A stretch of 55,924 nucleotides of DNA from DATHVR01 sp035461175 (GTDB lineage: Bacteria; Actinomycetota; Acidimicrobiia; Spongiisociales; ZC4RG35), in NCBI GenBank assembly GCA_035461175.1, contig DATHVR010000094.1, positions 1 to 55,924 on the forward strand, read 5' to 3'. The position numbers were made by a program, and so were the translations under genes. The stretch's first letter is position 1. Every line of letters starts with the position of its first letter. Shown here in pieces: positions 45,340 through 51,813 of the stretch. Below the pieces are notes generated by a model, which worked only from the letters and a program-made list of their open reading frames with translations, made no database searches and was not told where the DNA came from.

Positions 45340-46220
45340 GTGGGAGCCGCCACTCGCGGCCGCGCCAACAGGTGGGCGACGGCCAGCACATAGCCCACCC
45401 ACAGCACGTCCGCCAGGGCGAGATGGGTGACCCGCATCCATAGCGGTAAACCGGCCAGGATCATCACGAACCCGGTCAGGATCTGGGCTCCGACCATCCC
45501 CGAGAGGACGGTGAGCGTCCGGCCCCCGGAGCCCCGGCGGGCCAGGGCGGTGGCGGCGGCGAGGACTAACACCACCGCCACGATCGGGTGCACGACCCGC
45601 AGATCGGTCAGGAAGTGCTCGACCGCCTCCGAGCCGGCTCCGGTCTTCGGGAACAGGGTGTCGGCCAGGGCGGTGACGGCACCGGTGGCGGCGATGACGA
45701 GGAAGGCGAGGGCACCGACCAGGCTCCAGCGGCGTAGGCGGGGATGGGCCGAGGCTTGCAAGGGGATACCGCCTCCGAGCAGGTGAGCGGTGATGGTCAG
45801 GGCGGCCAGCAGCACGAACGTGTTGACCAGGTGAAGAGGGACCGACACGGCTCGGGCCACCGAGGCATCGTTCGCCACCCATTCGAACAGGACGATCACC
45901 GCTCCGATCAGCGCCTCTCCGATGATCGCCACCATGGACCAGACGGCCGCCGTCCGGGCCTGGTGGGGGGCGGCCACCCGCCGAAACACCCACAAGACGA
46001 GGATCGCCACCATCACCAGGGCGATGCCCGACACGGCCCTGTGGGCGAATTCAATGGCGGTGGCTCCCTCCAGCTCGGGCACCACCTGGCCCTGGCAGGA
46101 GGGCCAGGAACGACCGCACCCCGCTCCCGATCCGGTGGCTCGCACGATCGCCCCCATCAGGATCACCACCACATTGAAGGCGAGGGTGACCCAGGCGAAG
46201 CGGGCCGGTCCAGAAGCCAT
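45336..46220 (-). CDS. ctaA: Heme A synthase (CtaA/COX15 family)
   Basis: A 294-residue protein with eight membrane helices that would oxidise heme O to heme A for cytochrome aa3 oxidase. Conserved heme-ligand His residues occur in 'IEFAHRAVSG', 'PLHLVNTFVLL', 'LRVVHPIVA' and 'VTHLALADVLW'. The first extracytoplasmic loop has the Cys pair in 'GSGAGCGRSWPSCQGQVVPE', as in the CtaA subgroup. Start is the ATG at 46220; the upstream frame is not protein-like. No cytochrome oxidase genes are in the window. Confidence 0.92.
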   Translation of the reverse strand: MASGPARFAWVTLAFNVVVILMGAIVRATGSGAGCGRSWPSCQGQVVPELEGATAIEFAHRAVSGIALVMVAILVLWVFRRVAAPHQARTAAVWSMVAIIGEALIGAVIVLFEWVANDASVARAVSVPLHLVNTFVLLAALTITAHLLGGGIPLQASAHPRLRRWSLVGALAFLVIAATGAVTALADTLFPKTGAGSEAVEHFLTDLRVVHPIVAVVLVLAAATALARRGSGGRTLTVLSGMVGAQILTGFVMILAGLPLWMRVTHLALADVLWVGYVLAVAHLLARPRVAAPT

Positions 46221-46379
46221 GCCGGGAATGGTACGGCTCCAGATGTTGGAGGTGAATTCTGCCCGGAGTTGCCCGGTGAGCGATGAGCCGGAAGCCCGTT
46301 GGCCTCGTCCGGCGAGGCGGTAGCAGTCCTGTCGGTTCACCGGTTGGGGGCCGTGGCCCGACCGCATAGGCTGGGTGCG

Positions 46380-47333
46380 ATGCAGATCTCCGAGTCGATC
46401 GTCGACGTCATCGGCCACACTCCCCTGGTCCGGCTCTCACGACTCCATCCTCCCGGCAACCTGGTCGCCAAGGTCGAGTACATGAACCCGGGCGGCTCGG
46501 TCAAAGAGCGGATCGCGGTGGCGATGGTCGATGCCGCCGAGCGCGATGGACTTCTGGGACCGGGTGGAACGATCGTCGAGCCGACCTCGGGCAACACCGG
46601 CGTGGGTCTGGCCCTGGTGGGCACTGTGCGGGGATACCGGGTCATCTGCACCGTCCCCGACAAGGTCTCGCAGGAGAAGCGTGATCTGCTGCGCGCCTAC
46701 GGGGTCGAGGTCATCGTCACCCCCACCGAGCTCCTCCCCGAACATCCCGACAGCTACTACGGGGTGGCCCGCCGCCTCGCCGCCGAGATCCCGGGCGCCT
46801 TTCATCCCGACCAGTACTCGAATCAGGCCAATCCGGCCGCCCACTACGCCACCACGGGTCCCGAACTGTGGAGCCAAACCGATGGCGCCATCGACGTGTT
46901 CGTGGCCGGGGTCGGCACCGGCGGAACCATCACCGGTGCGGCCCGGTATCTGAAAGAGCACAAGCCCGGGGTGACGATCGTGGGAGTCGATCCCGAGGGA
47001 TCGATCTACACCGCCGGTCCCGACGGCGACATCCATCAGTACTTCATCGAGGGCGTCGGCGAAGACTTCTATCCCGAGACCGTCGACCTCGATCTGATCG
47101 ATCGCTGGGAGATGGTCGACGACCCCCAGGCCTTCTCCATGGCCCGCCGCCTGGCCCGCGCCGAAGGGGTCCTGACCGGGCCCTCGGGCGGGATGGCGGT
47201 GGAAGGAGCACTGCGGGTTGCCGACGAGGACCACAAAGCACTGGTGGTGGTGCTGGTGCCCGACTCGGGCCGCGGCTACATCTCCAAGCTCTTCAACGAC
47301 GAGTGGATGGCCGAGCACGGCTTTCCGCTCTGA
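46380..47333 (+). CDS. Cystathionine beta-synthase/cysteine synthase-like PLP enzyme
   Basis: A 317-residue fold-type II PLP enzyme. The Schiff-base Lys is K42 in 'MNPGGSVKERIAVAMVDAAE'. The substrate loop is 'EPTSGNTGVGLALVG' and the phosphate loop 'GVGTGGTITGAARYLK'. The Glu in SVKER and the later 'GVDPEGSIY' favour cystathionine beta-synthase over CysK. It lacks the C-terminal CBS pair usual in the ~460-residue actinobacterial enzyme, so it should be unregulated by CBS ligands. Start is the ATG at 46380. No partner cystathionine gamma-lyase is adjacent. Confidence 0.85.
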   Translation: MQISESIVDVIGHTPLVRLSRLHPPGNLVAKVEYMNPGGSVKERIAVAMVDAAERDGLLGPGGTIVEPTSGNTGVGLALVGTVRGYRVICTVPDKVSQEKRDLLRAYGVEVIVTPTELLPEHPDSYYGVARRLAAEIPGAFHPDQYSNQANPAAHYATTGPELWSQTDGAIDVFVAGVGTGGTITGAARYLKEHKPGVTIVGVDPEGSIYTAGPDGDIHQYFIEGVGEDFYPETVDLDLIDRWEMVDDPQAFSMARRLARAEGVLTGPSGGMAVEGALRVADEDHKALVVVLVPDSGRGYISKLFNDEWMAEHGFPL

Positions 47334-47390
47334 ACGCGGCCCCAACGGCCACCACGAACTCGCAACCACGAGCTTTCCGGGACATGAAGA

Positions 47391-47416
47391 GAGCGGGCGC
47401 CCGAAGGCGCCCGCTC
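47391..47416 (-). terminator. UUCG-capped terminator hairpin
   Basis: A perfect 11-bp stem, GAGCGGGCGCC/GGCGCCCGCTC. On the minus strand the loop is TTCG, a very stable tetraloop, and TCTTC follows. It separates the minus-strand small transcription unit from the convergent CBS-like gene. Confidence 0.65.
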
Positions 47417-47640
47417 GAGAACTCGTGGGATTAGCTTCGGTGACCGCCCGAAGGCGTCTCACCGCTGCGGTGGGACCAGTTCCGCAGTGCCCAGAGTCGG
47501 TGGTCCGAGTTTGGAGTCGCCACCGTCCTCGCTGAGGCGAGGGAGCGGCGCTTCAGGCTCCGCGCCACTCAGCGCTCGGCCACCTCCAGAGTCCCAAAGA
47601 AACAACTATGCAAGTAGGACCACCTCCTTTCTCTGGTAGC
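47391..47640 (-). ncRNA. Candidate structured RNA with leading micro-ORF and terminator
   Basis: On the minus strand a near-ideal Shine-Dalgarno, AGAAAGGAGGTGGTCC (47632-47617), leads a 14-codon TTG ORF ending at 47569. A 45-codon GTG ORF follows at once (47568-47431). Five short hairpins pack into the next 130 nt: stems 47547-47551/47562-47566, 47527-47532/47537-47542, 47498-47503/47520-47525, 47465-47470/47482-47487 and 47439-47443/47459-47463. The series ends in an 11-bp UUCG-capped hairpin at 47391-47416. It may be a small structured RNA, a small-protein gene or both. Confidence 0.4.
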
Positions 47641-47677
47641 GACATTTTGGCACATCGTCGGAGAAATGCGAATGGAA

Positions 47678-48310
47678 TTATCCGGCGGCGTCGGGAGTGT
47701 CGAGAACGGTGGCGGGGAAGGGGGCCGGGTCGGCGTCGGCCGGTTCCCGGGTGATCCAGATGCGCGGGAACTCGGACCGCCTCACTCCGGCGATCACCTC
47801 GACTCGCCCGGCCGCCTGAAAGGTTCCGGCAGAGACGTGGCGACCATCGGGGGCGGTGAGCCAGACCTCGTAGTAGGCGTCGCCCCCCGCGGCGGCCAGC
47901 CCTTCTACCTCCAGCACCATCCTCGTCCCCTCGTCCTGGTTCCACCCCCGAACCGTGGCCTGGGCAGTTGGGGCTGCGTCCGCCCCTATCAATTCGACGG
48001 TCCAGTCGGGCCGACCCTGCCACACGGCCAGGGCCGCCACCACCACGAGGACCGCCGCCGCACCCGCGGCCCACCACGACCACCGCGTGGGCGGCCTCGG
48101 GCGCCCCTCATTCGCTACCGCCGCCGCCACTCGATGCTGAAGGTCCGGCGGGGGCGACTCCCACAGCAGTGGATCGGCCAGATGCCGGCCGAGGACAGCG
48201 GTCCGCTCCGCTTCGAGGCGGCAGGTGGGGCACACCGCCAGGTGGGCTACCACGGCGGGGTCGTTCTCGCCTCCTCGGGCGATGAGCTCCAGAACTTCCT
48301 CGCAGGTCAT
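47678..48310 (-). CDS. Zinc-finger anti-sigma factor (RskA-like)
   Basis: A 210-residue membrane anti-sigma factor. The N-terminal zinc anti-sigma domain has C3 and then H23-x3-C27-x2-C30 (HLAVCPTC). One membrane helix lies at about 80-98 ('WWAAGAAAVLVVVAALAVW'). The extracytoplasmic part (about 100-205) is an RskA/anti-sigma-K-type beta domain ('YYEVWLTAPDGRHVSAGTFQ'). The ATG overlaps the sigma factor stop (ATGA). It should sequester the linked ECF factor until its outer domain is cleaved. Confidence 0.92.
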   Translation of the reverse strand: MTCEEVLELIARGGENDPAVVAHLAVCPTCRLEAERTAVLGRHLADPLLWESPPPDLQHRVAAAVANEGRPRPPTRWSWWAAGAAAVLVVVAALAVWQGRPDWTVELIGADAAPTAQATVRGWNQDEGTRMVLEVEGLAAAGGDAYYEVWLTAPDGRHVSAGTFQAAGRVEVIAGVRRSEFPRIWITREPADADPAPFPATVLDTPDAAG

Positions 48311-48885
48311 GCCGATTCCTCACCGAGGTGCTCGAGGAGCCCGGCCAGCCGGCGGAAGGCCCGGTACGAACGCGACTTCACCGTTCCCACCGGTATGCCC
48401 AGTTCGGCGGCTGCCTCGACGTGGGTGAGCTGACGGTAGAAGGTGGCATGGATCACTGAGCGCTCGTCCTCCGGCAGCCGGTCGATCGCCGCCCGCACCT
48501 CCCAGACCTCCCACAGGTTCTCAAAGGACGGAGGCAGCACGGCCATGTCCGAGCCGTCCCGACCTTCCCACGCATCCCAGCCCTCCCCTTCTCCGATCGG
48601 CATCCGACTCCGGCCCTCACGATGCCTTCGTTCGCGCCGGTAGACGTCCACCGCCGCACGACGGGCGATGGAATAGAGCCAGGGAGCCGGATCGAGCTGG
48701 GGATCGAAGCGGGCCGACGCCCGCCAGGCGTTGAGAAACGTCTGTTGCACTACCTCCTCGGCCAACAGCCGATCCCCCAGGGAGCGGATGGCGATGGCAA
48801 AGACCGGACGACTGTACCGCTGGTACAGGGTGTGCACGGCGTCCTGGTCGCCGCGAGCGAACCGCTCCATCAATCGCCTGGTCAT
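48307..48885 (-). CDS. ECF-type sigma factor paired with zinc-finger anti-sigma
   Basis: A 192-residue ECF sigma factor, SigK/SigE-like. Region 2 has 'DAVHTLYQRYSRPVFAIAIR', 'AEEVVQQTFLNAWRASARFD' and 'APWLYSIARRAAVDVYRRER'. Region 4 has 'LPEDERSVIHATFYRQLTHV' and 'EAAAELGIPVGTVKSRSYRA'. The linker between them is long (about 90-125). It is followed directly by its anti-sigma gene. It begins 45 bp downstream of the membrane HTH gene's stop. Confidence 0.94.
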   Translation of the reverse strand: MTRRLMERFARGDQDAVHTLYQRYSRPVFAIAIRSLGDRLLAEEVVQQTFLNAWRASARFDPQLDPAPWLYSIARRAAVDVYRRERRHREGRSRMPIGEGEGWDAWEGRDGSDMAVLPPSFENLWEVWEVRAAIDRLPEDERSVIHATFYRQLTHVEAAAELGIPVGTVKSRSYRAFRRLAGLLEHLGEESA

Positions 48886-48930
48886 CCATCAGACAGTACG
48901 TATTCACGTCCCGCGATGGTTCTCCTGGGG

Positions 48931-49881
48931 TCAGACCCGGAGCTGGGAGAAGAAGTCGTCCCACAGGGTGGAGAAGGCATCGGTGGCGCGATCGAATGCC
49001 CACAGGAGCACGATGACGAGTCCGATCACCAGAGCCGCCGTGACCACCGCCCGGATCCGGTACTGCTGACGCTCTCCCGGATCTTCCAGATACGACGGCT
49101 CACCGGGCGGTGTCGCCTCGAGCACCGTGGGTGGGGCGGCCCGGGCCAAGCGGCGGGAAGCAGGAGGTGACTCGGCGGGAGGGGAAGTGGCCGCCCGGTC
49201 GCCAGGGGCCCAGACCGGCCGCGGTTCGGAGCCAGGGCGATCGTCGACCTGCGCCTCGTCGGGCTCCGGGGGCGGCCACGACGGGATCAGATCCGCCTCG
49301 GCCGCCGCAGTCTCTTCGTCGGTGGCGTTGGGCCGGTCCGGCCGGGTCGGCTTCGATTCTGCCCTTGCCGCCTCCACCGGTGATCCCGTCTCGACGCCGG
49401 CAGACTCTTCGCCCCGATCGTGTCCGGGCGCCGGAACCGAGCCATGGTCGATCTCGATGCCCTCGTCCTGGGATGGAGCCCCCGTGTCCGGTCTCTCCTC
49501 GACGACCGAGACCTCGTCGACTGTGGCCTGTTCGAATGCGGCGTTTTCGGCTGAGACCTCCGGGGCTGGTTCCTCCTCGGCGGCTACCTCGGGAACGGAA
49601 TGCCGCTCGGGAGCGAGCGAGGCATAACCCTGCTCCAGGGTTTGGTGGGTTCCGGCCTCCTCGACGTCGAAGCCCGCTCCCTCCAGCACATCACGCTCGT
49701 CGAGGCCCAGGACGGCGGCCAGGGCCACGGCGTCGGAGCGCTCTGACGGAGTCGAGTTGCCCCGCTCCCAGTTGCGGATTGTGCTGGCCGATCTGCCCAC
49801 CAGCTCGCCAAGGCGCGCCTGGCTGAAGCCGAGGGCATCCCGGCGGCGTTTGATTAGGCGGGCGAACGAGTGGTCCCCCAT
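48931..49881 (-). CDS. Membrane-anchored XRE-type HTH protein
   Basis: A 316-residue protein. An N-terminal XRE HTH (about 5-65: 'RRDALGFSQARLGELVGRSA', 'STIRNWERGNSTPSERS') is followed by a ~200-residue acidic, Glu/Pro/Ser-rich disordered linker, one membrane helix (about 283-303, 'AVVTAALVIGLVIVLLW') and a short external tail. The order HTH-linker-membrane resembles RodZ, but the external beta domain of RodZ is missing. It could tether DNA or a regulator to the membrane. Confidence 0.8.
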   Translation of the reverse strand: MGDHSFARLIKRRRDALGFSQARLGELVGRSASTIRNWERGNSTPSERSDAVALAAVLGLDERDVLEGAGFDVEEAGTHQTLEQGYASLAPERHSVPEVAAEEEPAPEVSAENAAFEQATVDEVSVVEERPDTGAPSQDEGIEIDHGSVPAPGHDRGEESAGVETGSPVEAARAESKPTRPDRPNATDEETAAAEADLIPSWPPPEPDEAQVDDRPGSEPRPVWAPGDRAATSPPAESPPASRRLARAAPPTVLEATPPGEPSYLEDPGERQQYRIRAVVTAALVIGLVIVLLWAFDRATDAFSTLWDDFFSQLRV

Positions 49882-49905
49882 GGCGGTCAGGTTACCGACA
49901 CCCGA

Positions 49906-50241
49906 TCAGTGTGGTGGATTCTCGGGGACCGAGTCGGGCTCCTCGCCCACAGTGAGGCGGATCCGCTCCAGCGCCTTGACGTTCCAGCACAGGGTGTCGC
50001 CCTCCTCCACCCGGAGTCGCAGCGAACCGTCTTCCTCCAACAGAATCCGGCCCTGGCTCCGCGCCACCTCGAGGGGGATGGAGGCCCGGTAGTCGCCACT
50101 GAGGGATTCGAAGGTGGCGTGGGTGGCACCGGGATCGGAGGGGAGGATGCCGCCGACCTCGACGACGTCACCGGACAACGCCTCCTCCAGATCCTGAAGC
50201 GTCAGGACCGTTCGATCATTCAGAGTGTGGACTTCGAGCAT
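49906..50241 (-). CDS. Small SUOX-like domain protein
   Basis: About 111 residues from the ATG at 50241. An ATG seven codons earlier (50262) has GGAGG too close for use, so the start is uncertain. 'HATFESLSGDYRASIPLEVA' and 'CWNVKALERIRLTV' match the pattern of the oxidoreductase molybdopterin-binding (SUOX) fold, in which the NVK stretch closes the domain. It is too short for a full catalytic domain. The Cys in CWNVK is at the end of the fold, not at the usual molybdenum-ligand position. The plus-strand tRNA-Sec begins 20-40 bp from its start, so the two are divergent. Confidence 0.6.
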   Translation of the reverse strand: MLEVHTLNDRTVLTLQDLEEALSGDVVEVGGILPSDPGATHATFESLSGDYRASIPLEVARSQGRILLEEDGSLRLRVEEGDTLCWNVKALERIRLTVGEEPDSVPENPPH

Positions 50242-50281
50242 CGATCCGAAGTATGGCCGCATACCTCCTACCCTGCCCGAC

Positions 50282-50376
50282 GGAGGCGTCCGGACGCCTG
50301 GTGGGTCCCCCGGTCTTCAAAACCGGTGAGGGGTCGCAAGATCCCTGGCGGGTTCGATTCCCGTCCGCCTCCGCCA
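50282..50376 (+). tRNA. selC: Selenocysteine tRNA (anticodon TCA)
   Basis: A 95-nt tRNA with encoded CCA. The anticodon stem CCGGT/ACCGG holds the loop CTTCAAA, giving anticodon TCA, which reads UGA. The acceptor GGAGGCG/CGCCTCC plus T stem forms a 13-bp stack, as in bacterial tRNA-Sec. The variable arm is long: a 7-bp stem AGGGGTC/GATCCCT with a GCAA loop. These features distinguish it from tRNA-Ser and from suppressor tRNAs. No selA, selB or selD gene is in this window. Two partial copies of its 3' end follow. Confidence 0.9.
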
Positions 50377-50522
50377 ACAGCGCTACCCGTGCATCCCCCC
50401 GGGTCCGGCTCCGGCGGACCCGCCGCGCCCGATGCCATCTCCCCGCCAGCGACTACGTCGCCCCCTGGCGGGTTCGATTCCCGTCCGCCTCCGCCAACAG
50501 CGCGATTCCCGTCCGCCTCCGC
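50343..50522 (+). repeat. Tandem partial copies of the tRNA-Sec 3' end
   Basis: A 41-bp segment covering the tRNA T arm, acceptor, CCA and downstream ACAGCGC (50343-50383) is repeated exactly at 50463-50503, 120 bp later. A third, 20-bp piece of it (CGATTCCCGTCCGCCTCCGC) lies at 50503-50522. Such 3'-end duplications are what integrases leave at tRNA attachment sites. Confidence 0.85.
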
Positions 50523-50579
50523 TACCAGGCCAGCCCAGGTCTGGGTTTGCCCGCCGTCCGTGTTCGGGTATCGAGTCAT

Positions 50580-50625
50580 GGGTGGTGGGTGGTGGGTGGT
50601 GAGTGGTGGGTGGTGAGTCGTGAGG
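50580..50625. repeat. Heptamer tandem repeat (TGGTGGG/TGGTGAG)n
   Basis: Six units of a 7-bp repeat directly before the convergent LLM oxidoreductase stop codon, the longest tract of this heptamer family in the window. Confidence 0.8.
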
Positions 50626-50627
50626 CG

Positions 50628-51650
50628 TCAATGCCAGCCCATTGCCGGGGCCACGTGGGTGATGATGTTCTCGAGGACATGGGTGTTGTAGTCGACCCCG
50701 AGTTGGTTCGGCACCGTCAACAGGATGGTGTCGGCCGCCTGGAGCGCCTCATCCCCGGCCAGCTGTTCCACCAGGACATCCGGCTCGGCGGCATAGGAGC
50801 GTCCAAAGATCGCTCGGGTGTTCTCGTCGATCATGCCGATCTGATCGGCCGAGCCGCGATCGTGGCCGAAATAGGCCCGATCCTGATCGTTGGTGAGGGC
50901 GAAGATGCTTCGACTCACCGATACGCGGGGTCGACGCGAATGTCCCGCCTGCTTCCAGGCATCGAGATAGGCCTCGATCTGGCGGCGCTGCTGGATGTGA
51001 AGCGGCTCTCCTGACTCGTCGAACTTGAGGGTGGAGGTCTGCATGTTCATGCCGAGCCGGGCCGCCCACACCGCGGTCGCGTCGGAGCCAGACCCCCACC
51101 AGATCCGCTCGCGCAGACCCTCCGAATACGGCTCCACCCGCAGCAGGCCGGGAGGGTTGGGGAACATCGGCCGGGGGTGGGGCTCCGCAAAGCCTTCCCC
51201 TTCCAGTACCTCCAACAGGGTCTCGGTGCGCCGTCGGGCCATGTCGACGTCGTCTTCGCCTTCGGCCGGCTCATATCCGAAATAGCGCCAACCGTCCACG
51301 ACCTGCTCGGGCGATCCGCGGCTGATTCCGAGTTGGAGGCGGCCGCCGGCGATCAGGTCGGCGGCCCCGGCGTCCTCGGCGAAATACATCGGGTTCTCGT
51401 ACCGCATGTCGATGACCGCGGTGCCGATCTCGATTCGTGACGTCTTCGCCCCCACCGCCGCCAGCAGCGGAAATGGTGAGCCGAGTTGTCGGGCGAAGTG
51501 ATGCACGCGGAAGTAGGCGCCGTCGATCCCGATCTCTTCGGCCGCCACCGCCAGTTCGATCGACTGGAGAAGGGCGTCGGAGGCGGTGCGGGTGCGTGAG
51601 CCGTGGGCCGTCGACCAATGGCCGAAGGAGAGAAATCCGATCTTCTTCAC
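50628..51650 (-). CDS. LLM class flavin-dependent oxidoreductase
   Basis: A 340-residue luciferase-like monooxygenase family protein that would use FMN or F420. The GTG at 51650, with GAGG five bases upstream, opens the fold at 'KKIGFLSFGHW'. Conserved pieces include 'GIDGAYFRVHHFARQLGSPF', 'IEIGTAVIDMRYENPMYFAE', 'DLIAGGRLQLGISRGSPEQV' and the central 'RIWWGSGSDATAVWAARLGM'. Upstream in-frame sequence runs through heptamer repeats and is not coding. Substrate and cofactor are not determined. Confidence 0.9.
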   Translation of the reverse strand: MKKIGFLSFGHWSTAHGSRTRTASDALLQSIELAVAAEEIGIDGAYFRVHHFARQLGSPFPLLAAVGAKTSRIEIGTAVIDMRYENPMYFAEDAGAADLIAGGRLQLGISRGSPEQVVDGWRYFGYEPAEGEDDVDMARRRTETLLEVLEGEGFAEPHPRPMFPNPPGLLRVEPYSEGLRERIWWGSGSDATAVWAARLGMNMQTSTLKFDESGEPLHIQQRRQIEAYLDAWKQAGHSRRPRVSVSRSIFALTNDQDRAYFGHDRGSADQIGMIDENTRAIFGRSYAAEPDVLVEQLAGDEALQAADTILLTVPNQLGVDYNTHVLENIITHVAPAMGWH

Positions 51651-51722
51651 GGTGTCCTCAACCTTTCCGGGCGAGAAGAATTCCCGGCCCAGGCCACCTC
51701 TCGTAGACGGGTAGCGGGCGGA

Positions 51723-51740
51723 GAGTGGTGAGTGGTGAGT
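51723..51740. repeat. Heptamer tandem repeat (GAGTGGT)n
   Basis: About two and a half units of the GGTGAGT family, between the malic enzyme stop and the LLM gene start. Complementary pieces, CCACCCAC and CATCACCC, follow at 51751-51770. Confidence 0.6.
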
Positions 51741-51813
51741 CACGGAGACGCCACCCACAACCCATCACCCAAACTCACTACCGCCAACTTCCGAACCGAG
51801 GGAGCGAGCCAGG

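Noticed and set aside
47617..47632. GGACCACCTCCTTTCT as a 16S rRNA 3' end
   Set aside because: It resembles the 16S terminus because it is the complement of a strong SD; no rRNA sequence precedes it.
50463..50503. A second tRNA gene downstream of tRNA-Sec
   Set aside because: Only the T arm and acceptor 3' strand are present; there is no D or anticodon arm.
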